Part shown: one piece after another, positions 44,431-56,790 of the stretch
Numbering within the stretch: position 1 is the first letter of the stretch
How the letters are laid out: each line of letters starts with the position of its first letter
Source of the DNA: Helopsaltes ochotensis
Lineage: Eukaryota; Chordata; Aves; Passeriformes; Locustellidae
Assembly: GCA_013400155.1 (NCBI GenBank)
Contig: VXBM01000661.1
Location: 166,734 to 230,733, forward strand
DNA: 64,000 nucleotides
Direction of reading: 5' to 3'
Made by a program: the position numbers and the translations under genes
Notes under the pieces: generated by a model
Told to the model about the DNA's origin: nothing
The model's input: only the letters and a program-made list of their open reading frames with translations
Database searches by the model: none

Positions 44431-47400
44431 GTAAGTGAACAAAATAAGCCTTCTTCAAGCTGTCCCAGCCTCTTAACAAGGTCAGAGTATTTTTCTTGTT
44501 TCAGCTCTAATACTGTAAATTAAAATTAAAATAGAATGGATACTGTAATTGTATATTGCTATGGTTGTGAGACACAATGGGATCTTTATCTCAGCTGTGA
44601 ATGTCACAGAATAAATATGTGCACTGAGAACTATTGTGCAAGCTGCTGTTTCTCTGGTCCATCCTTTAACTAGAACTGTGTGGGGACAATATGAAATATT
44701 CACGTGACTGACATTTTAGAGGGTAATACAACCTTTTATACTATTTTTTCATTGATCATTTAGATGGCTACTCTAGTTATGGCAATTTCCAGATATAAAA
44801 ATTAGAGTACTTCACTTGAATAGGGCCAAGTTAACAGGTCATACTCCGAAAAGCTTACTTTATGGATCATTCAGAGCTGATCATCTTTTATTAATCATCT
44901 GGCAGCAGGACATTGCTAGAAGTCAATAAAATACTGTTACTGGACTGGCATGCTGTGCTTCCCAGCTAAAGCCATGCTCTGTGGCGCTGCTGCTAGCAGC
45001 AAGAGTGCTCCACTTGCAAGCTCCAAGCACTGGAATGAGTGGGCTCCATTCAGACAGTGGCATGTTAATTGTGTCAGAGTTGAAAATTATTTCTTTTGAA
45101 ATTTTGTCCCTCTTTTTTCTACTCCCATTGTCTTCAGGAACAATTACATTCATGTCCTGTCAAATCCTAGGGTTGTCTCTGTAAATCAAACTGTGGCTTT
45201 TTTAGAAATCCATGCTATGAAGGATTGTCTTGTTCTAATCTATGATTCCTGTGCATGTACCAGTAAAAAAAAATCTTTCAGCAATATTTCTGTACACCTA
45301 TGTTGGAGTATCTCTTCAGATCAGTGCTATTATATTGCAAATTGTAGGACAGGTATTGAAGATCAGTATACAGAAAATGGTACACAAGGCATGTTATCTT
45401 GCAGTCATTTGGGAATTTTAAAACTGTCCACTATCCAAATATATTTTTTTTCATATTTCAAGTAGATGCAACAAGAGGTACTGCCTGTCCTCAAATCATT
45501 GATTTGATACTCTAGATTTTGCGCATTTGGTTATGTTTCAATTACTATTCAGATCCGCCAGCAAAATGTTATATGAATGATGAGAAACTTCTTATGCTTG
45601 ACTTTTCCCATTTCCTTTTTGCCTTCCTACTTTCTCCTTTTCCCTTTCCCTTTTCTCTTTCCCTTTCCCCTTCTATTGACTGTTGTTAGGATAGTTTTTA
45701 TCAACTGAGAAAAGAAGTCATGTGTTCTTTGCAATTGTATTACCACTACCCTTTTGAGCATAGACAAGGGACTATTTTCCCATTCTAGTGAGTGCCTCCC
45801 TTCTGAAGTGAGTAAAGCTGATAGATGAGGGCAGCAAAACGTGTAACTGGATTCACATATGCTACATTTCTGTCTCTTACTTTTTTCTCCTGAAAGATGA
45901 CAATGGCTTTGGTCATGTTTACCCATCCGTTTGGACATCCTAGACATAACAACCTCAATACACATTTACATCCACTTTTGAACACTTTCTGACTACTGGT
46001 TTTATAACTCAGCTTGCATCTTGCATTTGCTTCAGACCATGACATTCACCACAGAAGTTTTACACTTTAAGGTTGTTCCTTTGAAGCCTTTTGATTCCAA
46101 ATATCCATTTTTGGCTTTTGAAATTGGTTTGGTTACCAAAACCTGGCTGAGCAGATTCTTTTCCTCTGCAACAGTTACCAGCCTGTAGTACATCTGTATA
46201 CCATTGACTCTGTCATGACATGATACTTCTGTGCCTTTTAAAATGTGATGTAATCTGCTCATGCCTTAGGTACCTGGCTGTGCTTCCCTTTCACATTCTT
46301 TACATGCTTCATCAGCCTTGGCTTGGAGAGTTTGCACAAGGACCAGTTTCCACACTCCTTAAACAATTTATTCATTGCCTCCAAGGGCAGTAAGCATCAC
46401 TTTGAATCAGGCACACTGCACTGTAATAAATATGCTTGAGTGTAACAAGGTTGTGTGGTGTACTTCAAGGAACTCTGAAACTACTAGTGACAGAGGGGTT
46501 GAATGTGAAAATACCATCCATCACACCTCATTGCCATAAAAAGCAGACTTGTATTTCAGCATTTCCATTTGAAATGTATGAATGCCTCTTTCAAAAGTTT
46601 TTAGATGTAAGTATGAATACTGCCAAATAAAAATAAAGCCTTTAAAATGAACATCTAATGTCAAAGTTATAAGCAGCATTATGGAAAGAAACTCCAATTT
46701 AAAGAAATATACAAAAAATAACTTCCTGTAGATCCACTGAAGCTGAAACTGGTATTCAGTTCATATGGCCATGGGTGCAAAAAATATGATGAGGATTTAG
46801 GAGAGAAGTTAAAAGGGAATGCTTTTGAAAATGCTGTCCATAAATAGCCAGCACCTGCCCCAGAGTATCTCAGAACTCTGCACCTTGGAAGAGTTTATCA
46901 GGTTTTAGAATTTCATTTTTAATAAAATTCTTACTGCATCCTTCTGTATGACCCCATTAGAGAAGAATTATATTGTTCTGTATGAATTTTTTTCATGGAA
47001 TAAATTGGCCCAAAATTAATCTTTATCAGCAATTGAGAAAATACTGAGAACATTAAAGAAAATATTGAAAGAGCTGGAACTGACAGATTTGCCTTTAAAG
47101 AGCTATATTTAAAAAGGATGCACACACAAAGAATCCAAGGCATAATGAAGCCTCCTACACACACCATGAAATAAAATATTTATACTGTAATCATGCTATT
47201 AATAAAATGATGGATAAGCCAGTGTCTGCTGCAACAAAACTCAGCTGAGAGCCTGGTTACTAACTAGATGGGGCAAAGCAATGTAAGAACTGAAGACCAG
47301 AAGCATATGGACTAGCTTGGGAATCCCTATCCTTATTTAGATGTTCAGTTGTGTGCTCTCAAAAAGTCTCCCATGGCAGCTGGCACTGTCCTTTTCATTT

Positions 47401-48523
47401 TAGTGTGTAGTGAAGGGCTGGGGAGCAGAGGGAAGCTCTGCAGCAGGTCTTTCAAGGTTTAAAGAAAAAAATCAAAATCGAGGAGGTTTGTGTAGGGGCA
47501 AAATGACAGGTAGAAATGAGAGGAACAGTTCATCTGCGCTGTGAATGGACACTGTAGGGCCAAATCCTAGATGTGCCCTTAAGGGTAGCTGTACAGGAAA
47601 ATTTAACTAACAAATAGATACTGTTTGGTGCTTTTCCTGCTGCTATAACGATTCCCACTTTCTGATGCATGTGTGAGTTCACTTTGAGATCTCTCCTTGT
47701 TTGCTGGGAGCAGAAGGGAGAAGTTGCTCACAAGTGAGGTGATGGCACTGGCATGAGCCATTTATCAGTGTTGTCCCCCATGTTTTCTCCAACACCTTAC
47801 CTGCCAGAGGCATCTTGATGCCCAGTTCTGCAGCAGTTCAAACTTTATCCAATGTCAGAGCATGGCAGGCACCCAGCCTTTCTCCTTGGACAGCAGCAGT
47901 ATCCCTGCTGCTCTGCATGTGGGGGTACTCCGCATTTACATGGCTGAATTGGATAGTGGTAGGTGGGTATTCTCCTCCCAGAACACTCCTGTGTTTCTTT
48001 GTTGACAGGAGTGGTTTCCTGCACAGTGAATTGCTCAGGCTTGAAAAAGAATGACTGGAAATTATATTGAGAGTTTGTTACAAATATGATCTATTGCTGT
48101 GAGAAGGTTACGAGCAGGAAACACACAGCCTGCAGCTGTGTACTGTCGGCTTGCCCGGGCTGAATAACTTTTGATTGGAGATTATTGGAGTAGGTTCTCT
48201 TTTGTCTCTCTCTCCCTGTCTCTCCCCAAAGACAGTTACTGGTGGATTGGGCTGGTCAGAGAGCAGCCGGGAAGTGCTCTAGGTTTAAAAAATTGCTCTT
48301 TTTTTTTGTCTGAAAAAGAGGAAACCTCATGTAGCCTCCAGGAATTAGGGTGCAGAGCAATTCAGTAACAGAAGTATCATAAGGGGGAGGCAGTCTGTGG
48401 AAGACCCTTGTCTACTTTCCAGGGGTGGAGAGGCCCCCTGACTGGACCTGTGAGCAGAGCATTTCTCTGCTCCATGTGGGATAAAGCAGAATCTGGACTT
48501 TATCTCTTGAATCCAAGCAGGGA
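44431..48523. other. Unique AT-rich stretch
   Basis: No gene or LTR is recognised. It contains the pyrimidine tract at 45604-45676 (listed separately) and many short open frames without domains. Confidence 0.55.
45604..45676 (+). repeat. Polypyrimidine tract (TTCCC-rich)
   Basis: Nearly all C and T for about 70 bases, with TTTCCC and CTTTTCC repeats (for example CCTTTTCCCTTTCCCTTTTC). The tract on the plus strand could resemble an extended polypyrimidine tract, but no strong AG follows closely. Confidence 0.9.
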
Positions 48524-48995
48524 GAGTCACAGACTTGTAGAATGGTTTGGGTTGGAAGGGGACTTTAAAGGGCATGTAATTCCAGACTCCCTGCTGTGGG
48601 CAGGGACACCTCCCACTGTCCCAAGTTGCTCCAAGCCCTGTCCAACCTGGTCTTCCAGGGATCCACGGGCAGCCACAGCTTCTCTGGGCACCCTGTGCCA
48701 GGGACTCCCCACCCTTCCAGGAAAGAATTTTTTCCTAATATCTAATCTAAACCTACTCTCAATTTGAACCTGTTCCCCCTATGTCCTGTAACTCCAGGCT
48801 CCTTTAAATAGTCTTGCCCTATATTTTGCGTAAGTTCCCTTCAGGCACGGGACAGCCACAACTGGGTCTCTGAAGCCTTCTCCTTTCTAGGATGGACAAT
48901 TGCAATTCTCTCAGCCTTTCCTCATAGGAAAGGTGCTCCATCCCTCTGAAGAAGGGAGGATGCCTTGGCATGTCAAAGAGCTGGGCTGCTCTGAA
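48524..48995 (-). mobile_element. CR1 LINE fragment (3' region)
   Basis: The plus strand reads TAGAATGGTTTGGGTTGGAA, then TGGGCAGGGACACCTCCCAC, CAGCTTCTCTGGGCACCCTG, TTTTTCCTAATATCTAATCT, and later CTCTCAGCCTTTCCTCATAG. This is the antisense of the avian CR1 3' end. It is about 470 bp, 5'-truncated, with indels. It lies antisense to the inferred host gene. Confidence 0.92.
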
Positions 48996-51428
48996 ATGCA
49001 GCTTTCTTAAAAAAAAAGGAAAAAAATCCACTTCTGCGGAACATATTTATTTTCTACAAAATAGATCTTTTAACAAGAAAAAGAAATATATATTTGTTAA
49101 TTGGTTATGTTGGTAGATCAGCTGAAAGCAGCAGCAAACCGCAAAAGAGGTACAAGTGAACTGGACTGTAAGAAATCCCCTTCCCCAAACAGAAATAAAA
49201 TTAATTATCAATGCTTATTGGCATCACCCAGCTCATTTCATTTTTAGTAGGAGCAGAGATTTTAAACCTGACCAAAAATAAGATTAAGTTACTTTCTTCC
49301 TTTTACCCTCTGTCCCAGTCCATTTCCATCAGGTAATGTTTCTTTCTTTTGCTTCTGTACTCAGACATTTTTTATTGCTCTAAATTATAATAACTTACAT
49401 GTGGACTGTCTCAAAGGTGGTTTGATTTCCATGGCAATTGGATTTAATATTTCAGTAAATTCTTAACCTCCTCTCAGGAGTGTTTAGGCTCAATGAGAAT
49501 TTCGGTAAGGGCTGCGAGATGCTCAAGTGAAGTTCAATAATGAAAAGTGTAAGATTTATTTTTGGATGGAGGTACCTGAGAAAAGCTGTGGATATCAGTG
49601 ATGCTACTTATATTGATAAGGAACTGATGCTTCTAAAATATTAATAAATATTATTTGTATTGGAATACTGATACAGAAAACAGCTTCTCAGGCCATTAGG
49701 GACACCTTGCTACACAGCAAAGCTTTAGTGAAATCATTAAGAAAACCATTTACAGCTTTCCAAAGAATCTGTGGGACCGATCTTGCTGTGAACAGCAACA
49801 GAGGGTCCACTGTGCAGCTCAGGAGGGTTCCCTCTCATCACATGGACAGCCTTGGACTTGCAGCATCATCTCAGTGCTTAATGTAGCTGGACAAGAGTGA
49901 CCTTGGAGACAGCAAAATAAAGCATAAGCTAAAGACAGATGTACAGAAATGGTTAAAAACACAGTAACTGAAACAGCAAGGTGGATTTTAGGCTTTCAGA
50001 AGAGTATTATTAATGCAGTCACTTAATAATTACAACAGTAATGTAAGTTTTTACTTTTGCACACATCTATCTATCCATCCAGAATGGAAATCTATCTATT
50101 TATGTATCTATCCTTCCAGGTTAGATTGTCTCAAAATAAGTTAAAAGAATGATGAACGTGTTACTTGATGTTGTGCACAGAATTCTTAGTCATTGCAGAC
50201 CAAGTAATCAAAATTTACCAGGAAAAGAGGCCCTATTTTCAAAGGGATGCAGGGTTGCTGGTTTGTTTTTTTTGTTCGTGGGGTTTTTTGGGTGTTTTGT
50301 TGTTTATGGTTTTTTGGTGGGGTTTTTTTTGTTTGTTGGATTTGGTTTTGGTTTTGGTTTTGGGGGGGGGGTTTGGGGGTTTTTGTTTGTTTGTTTGTTT
50401 GGTGTTTTTTTGTAATTCTATGCATGTCTGGCTACAAATCTGAAGAACTAAGGGAAGTTAAGCAGGAAGTAGAGACAGATGCTTGCTAATAGCTGCTATT
50501 AGGTGGCTCCGAATAAGGTTCTTCAGATAATCCATTCCTAACTGTCATGTCCAGGGACTTGGAAACAATTTCAGTTTCTGGGTGCTCGTGGAAGTGCCTC
50601 CTGACCCAGGGGAGTCAGCTGCATGCAGTGTTGGCCATGGGTACACTGTGTCCTTGGTGCAGTTTGTTGGCTTTCCTGGCCTGGGACAACCGTGGGAGCC
50701 GTGGCTCACCTGCACCAAGGGCAGATGTTTAACACCTGCACAAGTCCCGGGGCTGTGCAGTGGGAGGGAAAGGCTTTTGCTTCCCATAGACCACTCAGAC
50801 TTAATCTGACTTCCCTCTAACATTCTGCTTCTTATAATATTTCAGATTTTACTAGGTTCCTGTAAATGTGTTTGCAGTGTGGGAAAACAATATACTTGAA
50901 CAAATAGCTAACCTTTTGTAACTGTACTCCAGTCAATAGCTAAATACAGAAATAGGACAGTTTTTAAATGAAATTATTTTGCTTTGGGTTTTCTGAAGTT
51001 CACTATCAGGCAAAGTAAGTATTTGGATTTTTTTCTCTGTGTTGTTTAGGCACAAGATCCCTCTAAAGCTGTAATTCAGTGTGAAAAATTTTACTAGGTA
51101 TCAAACATATCTGGTGAATTTTGGCTGTGACAAAGAGAAAATGCTAAACAAAGTGGTTACTGTATATTCTGTTGCCGTAGAGACTGAAACATCTGTATCC
51201 ATGCAGGCAAGTGATGCAGACATGGTAAGATTTGACTCCTTACATTCCTGTGTTCGTCTGGCTGTCAATGGAAATGTTTTATGGTGCGAATATTCTGGGC
51301 TTCTTTAGCATGGTATTTATCTGGTTGTGTGGCATGTCTTGGACTAGGAGGGCTTTTTAATTAAAGTCTAACTCTGAAGTCAGGACTCTCCCTAAGAAAA
51401 GATGCTTTTACATAAATAATTTTTCAAG
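48996..51428. other. Unique stretch upstream of the KCNIP4 exon
   Basis: It contains short tetranucleotide runs ATCTATCTATCCATCC (about 50067-50115) and the G/T tract (50260-50412). The 400 bases before 51429 should hold the 5' UTR and promoter of the alternative exon, if it is a true first exon. No clear TATA box at a usable distance is visible; CATAAATAAT at 51411-51420 is only about 10 bases before the ATG and so too close. Confidence 0.5.
50260..50412 (+). repeat. G/T-only tract with G-quadruplex potential
   Basis: About 150 bases made almost only of G and T on the plus strand (one C and two A by my count). It includes GGTTTTGGTTTTGGTTTTGG, a run of ten G, GTTTGGGGG and GTTTGTTTGTTTG. 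Several G runs close together could fold into G-quadruplexes. Frames through it give Phe/Gly/Val-rich or Thr/Lys/Gln-rich peptides that are artefacts. Confidence 0.9.
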
Positions 51429-51528
51429 ATGAACTTGGAAGGACTTGAAATGATTGTTGTTCTGGTGATAATAGTTGGTTTTGTGAAGGCACTTGAGCAT
51501 ATGGGTCTCCTAGAAGACAACTTTGAAG
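51429..51528 (+). CDS. KCNIP4: KCNIP4 alternative first coding exon (membrane-anchored N-terminus)
   Basis: The exon encodes 33 residues plus the first base of the next codon. It begins MNLEGLEMI, continues with a hydrophobic stretch (residues 9-19, VVLVIIVGF core) and ends GLLEDNFE. From memory, a mammalian KCNIP4 isoform starts MNLEGLEMIAVLIVIVLFVK, the same spacing with conservative changes. The donor is GAAG|GTAGGA (GT at 51529-51530). The leftover G fits phase 1, so the next exon would supply the rest of an Asp codon before the shared SVEDELE segment. KCNIP4 is a calcium-binding EF-hand subunit of Kv4 (KCND) channels; hydrophobic N-terminal variants of KChIPs are known to affect channel trafficking and gating. 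The EF-hand exons are beyond the window. Translation beyond 51528 in the same frame is intron read-through. Confidence 0.85.
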
Positions 51529-51530
51529 GT

Positions 51531-54500
51531 AGGATATTAAGAAATAGAAAATATTTTATTCTGATACCCAGTTGCTGCAGAGGCTTTTACTTTAATCTGT
51601 ACGTGCATGTGCAGGGTTTGAGTATCTGGGGAGCTAAAAGGTAGCTGAAATAACATGATATGCTTTCTTTGGGCAAATGAAATGTACTTAAATGTCTATA
51701 CAGTATTGTAGCCCTCACTGCAACTCTGAAAATAAATGACAATCTTAAACCATTCTTTGTTTATGTTTAAGATTGTTTCAAGAACTTCAATACAGATTTG
51801 TGTGCTTTAGTAAACTGCAGCTCACATCCCAAAGCTGTGAGTGAAAGTTTTACATTTTAGTAAGTTTATCATTATATCCTCTCAATTTGTTCTGATTTCT
51901 AGAAATGTCACGGCTTATTTTTAGCTATTGGCTATTATTACAGAAAACCCAAAAACCTTACTGAACTTATTTGGATGAATATTTCTGTCGTAATCAATTT
52001 AGCCTTCTTTCAGAATATTTATCTTTAACAAATCTGCTTGGTCTTGCTCTCTATTCTTCAGTATGTTTTAGGAAAACACTGCTGATTGAAATGTAAATCT
52101 GCTTTGTAGAATATAGTTTGAAGGAGCTGACTGCTAAAGATACCTTAATTCTTGTTACCTCTCTGTTTTTATAAACAATGTAATTCATGTAGAAACATGT
52201 AGAAACAAATATTAAATGTAAGTCGAAGGAATGATTTTTAGACAGTGAGCTCTATAAATCAAAACATGTCTGTGCAGACAGTCTCATTGTTTAATAGGGA
52301 GAGTAGATTTACAGTGTGTCTGAATATTCCTGAATATTGAACAGCTGCTTTTTTTAGAAACTTCAGAGTAGTTTTTCATGGTAAGCAAGAAATACACAGT
52401 TGTTAAAATAACCTTCAGCTACCACAGGTAAAGAACAATTACTCCTTTCTGCTTCAGAGCTCATGACAACCTGGAAGAGGTGAGCTTGCTGGCCTCATAG
52501 TAATTACCTGACAACATTTGGAACAAGGTTTGAAGAATCTTGAAGATTAGCAGCAAGTATTGTAAATAGAGGGGAAAAGTTATAAAACTTTTGGTTCATT
52601 GATTGTATGCTTTATTTTAGTTCTCATGCATGCATTTGCTTTTCCTACTTCCTGCTGCTGTGAGCATTTTTCCTAACTTTTATGTTTCCATTAATTTGGA
52701 GGTCCTGGTGATGACTGATGCAAAGCATTTAGAAGCTGGCGCAGTAATGCAGATTGCATAGCAAGTGCTTTACCAACCAGCTCTGACTGTGCCAGGGCTA
52801 TTGAAATGATCAAATTGTGCAAGCAAGCCACTGTGAGAATAGAAAAATCCATTTATTTTGGCTTTTGTGAGTCTTCAGATGCCTGTGTGCTCCTACCACA
52901 GAGAGGAGTTAGATGGTACTTGATATACAGGTAATTTTCCTGTCTCCAGCTCTAGCAAAGTCCTTACGAATTGGTCCATCTGGGCACCTGGATTTTTGGA
53001 ATCCATTTATTGTCTGCCTGAATGCATCTAAGGGCAGATTCGATATAACAACTTGGTTAAAAAAGAATAGAGAATTGAAGAAGGAAGCTTTAGGAAGTGA
53101 GCATTTCATGCGTTTGCATAGCTGCTCCTTCCCAGTGCCCAGTCTCCAGTGTGCCTGTGAGCTGTACTCACATCATAAGGGGAAAGTGGCACTTTGCTGA
53201 CTTCTAAGGAGAGGGAAAGTTTGGGAATATTTGAATGATTCAGAGGAAATTGTCATAGTGTCTAGTTGTATTTCTGATGAAATTTACATTAAAATACTGT
53301 GAATTATGCTGAAAAAGGGACGAGGTTAATTTCACATTAATATGTTAGAACTTCAGGTGAAGCTGTCATTCAGACTCTGTAGTTTGAAACTGTACACAAT
53401 TATGGCCTCATTACAGCTGCTTCTGCCATGTCCACCCTTTTTAAGAACATACACATACTTTGTGAAACTCTGGTTCTTGTGAGATTTGCTGCTTGCTTTG
53501 CTGTAACAGTGAGATGAATGATGTTGTCTCTCAATAATTTCCAGCAGAGACTATTGACCGTTTGTTCCAATAGGTTAGTTCTTAGTGCTCACCTGTTGGC
53601 TGTTATACAAAGAAATTATACTTAGTACTCTAGTGAGAAAAAAGTTGAGCTACTTTTAACTTCCATTATTTTTAATAGTATTGCATAATGCTATAGAATT
53701 TACAGAACATGATGCTCCATAGGGATCTACACTGTCAGTAGAGTGTAAATTCCACAAGTGTGTGTTATCCTAAGAAGAAACAAATTTCTGTTGCCAGACT
53801 TCATTGAGCAAAGAGAAAATAGTTATTGAGTTAAACATGGAGCTGTAGAAAGGTGTGTGCTGAACTTCAAGCACAGCATATGGAGTGCTAGCCAGCAACA
53901 GCTGGAACAGCTGGACCTTGTCTTCGGCCCAGATAACTCCTGGCTGTGCTTTCAGTTTCCCAAGACTGTTGTGGACTTTGTTTATACTGAACAGCTTACA
54001 AAAATACACTACTAACAAACTGTGTGTTGAAACCATTGTAATTATCATTCATCAGTCATTTTTACAGAGACTTTCAAAGTGACTTACAAATATAGAATAT
54101 AAAATCTATACATTTTTAAGTGGAGGAATAAGATTCAAATTACCATGGACAGAAACAGGCAAAACTTCTTGAAATTCTGCACCCTTCCAACTAGTCATTA
54201 CCAGCCAGTAATAAATGTGCTCTCTGGAACATCACAGTCACTAAAAGGAGATGCTGGTGCTGGAGTTCAAGTCCTTGTCTCTTGCTGGCCTCTTGCTCTT
54301 ACTCTAACATTTGTGGGCACCTGGACAGGTGAGCGAGCTGAGTCTTTGTGCTGCTGAGAAAGGGTCTCTGTCTAAGTGTCACATAGAGCACTCAAACTTA
54401 TAAACTTCTTTTCAAAAACATTAGCTCAAACCATCTGTCAGTAACCAAGCAGAGCAGAGGATATCAGAGTTTTCCTAACTGTGCTTTTGTTTCTATCCAA

Positions 54501-56679
54501 AACTGGTTTTGAAAAACATACAAATATTCACAAAAAAAACCCCAAATACTCCTACACCATTTCCTATCTCCTCCAATTCTATTAAAATTCAGTTCGACAC
54601 TAGATGTTCTGAGAGAAAATGGGTGTCTTTCAGCTTCAGCCTGTGGTATACAAGGTGCGGGATAAAGGGAAAGAGTGAAGTTTCTCACAGAAGAAAAGCA
54701 GAACGATGAGATGATTTTCTTGACAACTACAATTCAAATGTTCATATGCACCTCATAGTCTTAGTTTGGTTTGAACACCTGCATATTAATTCCCATCTTT
54801 TTGCGAGCTACTACCATATAATCTTGACATTTAACTTTTTGTTCCTCAAACCTCTTATCTCCTTTTCCTTTTCCTACTTTATTTTCTTGAAGTGCATGCC
54901 TTGTTAAGTCTCAGCCCTGGCTCTCTCCCCATTCCTTGCTTTGCTGTGGCTAGGCTCTTGGGCAGCACACGGGTGTCGGAGGGGCTTCCTCAGCAGGGCT
55001 GGCGGCAGAGCCGGTGATGGCACCACCACAGTGCACTGACCGCGTGTGCCAATGGGGCACAGCGTGTCAGCAGGAGCAGGGCTTCTCGGACTGCAGTGCC
55101 ACTTCTACACAGCAAAACACAAGAGCACTGAAGAAATATATGGTCACAGAACAGATTGAAAGGGCCAAGTTTGTATTTTCTGGTGCCCACACTCAGATTT
55201 GTCCCTTTGCAACTCCTCTTTTTGGCCCATTTGTGACTGCTTTTTATCTTTAAAAAAACTGATCATGCCAGTGCCCTGGAATGAGCTCAGAGAGCTGTCC
55301 TTGAGTATGAAGGACTGGCTCTGGACTGAGCCAAAACAGTAGCTTCCAGACTAACAATGAAGGCAGCTCTGTGCATGCATTTACCTTTGTGAGCTGAGAG
55401 ATGCCTGCTGTCCTCGAGAAGGTGACAGAGCTGACTGGCTGAAAGGAAGTCATTATTAGAACTGTGATATTTTCTCCGTGTTCCCACAGCAGGCACAGAA
55501 TGGCTGTGTTCTGTGTCTCTACTTACAGGTGTTGGTACTTGATGCACGCTGACATGTGTGCCCACAACACACCTCACAACGTGCCTGCAGGAGAGCCTCC
55601 AGCTCCTGGTCAGCACCTCTGCTTTGGGCTGCACCAAGTTACTGCAATTAATCTGGTACTGGGCAGTTTCAGCTGTCGTTGATGAACATATTTTGGGGGT
55701 GTCTGTTTCAGTGTGGATTCAGGATGAACAAGTACTCAGCTTCCTGTTCCAGCTTTGTAATTTTTATATTCTTGCATTTTCTTGGCTTTTTTGAGTGGCT
55801 TATGAACTCAATAAGAAAGCATTTATACCTACAGATGAGCTCTGGCTTACAAATCACTTCTGTGCACTCATGTGAGCCACTAGGACTGTACCACTTTTCT
55901 GAGCACAGAATGACCAAAGGGCAGGCACCTTCTGAACATAAATAAGCTTGTTTGCTACTGTTCCGGTTTTCTACATTCTAACAGTGACAGGAGTGTTGAA
56001 GAGGTTTTCCTCTCACTTCTTCAAGATGGTGCTCTGACAGATGAAATGCCTCTTTCTCTACATACTCAATTTATGAACAAGTAAAATGGAGTTAAAAGTA
56101 ATGACTAGATCCATTTTTGTCCAAGCTTAACCTTGGCCATAAATACTTGAAATTTTTACATGGAAAGGTTCTAAATCAGCAGGCTGTAAACTGTAAGAAT
56201 CTGCTAGCAGTGTATGCTATTACATACTGCTGTGCATGCAATAAACTTATGTCTTCGTTCTGCCACTGCTGACAGGCTCATCATAGCGATCATCTAATTC
56301 ACACCTTAGAAGCTGGATGAGAGATCATCACAGGAGACTTGGTGGGTGTAATGCAGAATCAGGATCCTAATTTTTTTCCACTATCTTACATGACTCTTAG
56401 TTTGTAATATCAGCTGGATATTTTACATCTCTGCTTATCACCTACACTTGAAAAATCTTTCCACTGAAAGTACTTGATGCTTTCCAGGTGAATATAGTGC
56501 TTTCTTGCATTTAGTACACTCCTCAGGCACACTCACTTCAGATGTGGAAAGTGACAAAGTAAGATTCTGTCTTAGTGTATAATTCTTAACAAACTGTCAA
56601 GATGAAAAGGGCAGGAAAGCAGGTTAGAGCAGAAGAATGTACCTGTTTTTCCAGGTGGGGAGGAGTATGCCCTAATTGT
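51531..56679. other. Intronic DNA downstream of the KCNIP4 exon
   Basis: This should be the start of the following KCNIP4 intron. It is AT-rich unique sequence. A small direct repeat, ATGTAGAAAC, occurs twice at about 52187-52206. A GC-richer patch at 54960-55100 has open frames without domains (54990-55190 minus, 55014-55253 plus). No second KCNIP4 exon is recognised. Confidence 0.6.
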
Positions 56680-56790
56680 AGAATCATAGAATTGCAGAAT
56701 GGTTTGAATTGGAAGGGACCTTAAAGATCATCCAGTTCCAAGCCCCCCGCCCATCCACTAGATCAGGTTGCTCAAAGCAGCTCCACAACA
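56680..56790 (-). mobile_element. Short CR1 LINE 3'-end fragment
   Basis: The plus strand reads AGAATCATAGAATTGCAGAA, TGGTTTGAATTGGAAGGGAC, CTTAAAGATCATCCAGTTCC and ATCAGGTTGCTCAAAGC, the antisense of the extreme 3' end of avian CR1. It is about 110 bp, strongly 5'-truncated, and antisense to the inferred host gene. Confidence 0.9.

Noticed and set aside
50149..50489. Phe/Gly/Val-rich frames that look like membrane proteins
   Set aside because: They come from the G/T-only tract, which gives hydrophobic residues in every plus frame.
51081..51308. 75-codon frame just upstream of the KCNIP4 exon
   Set aside because: No similarity to any KChIP N-terminus that I know. It may be 5' UTR or intron.
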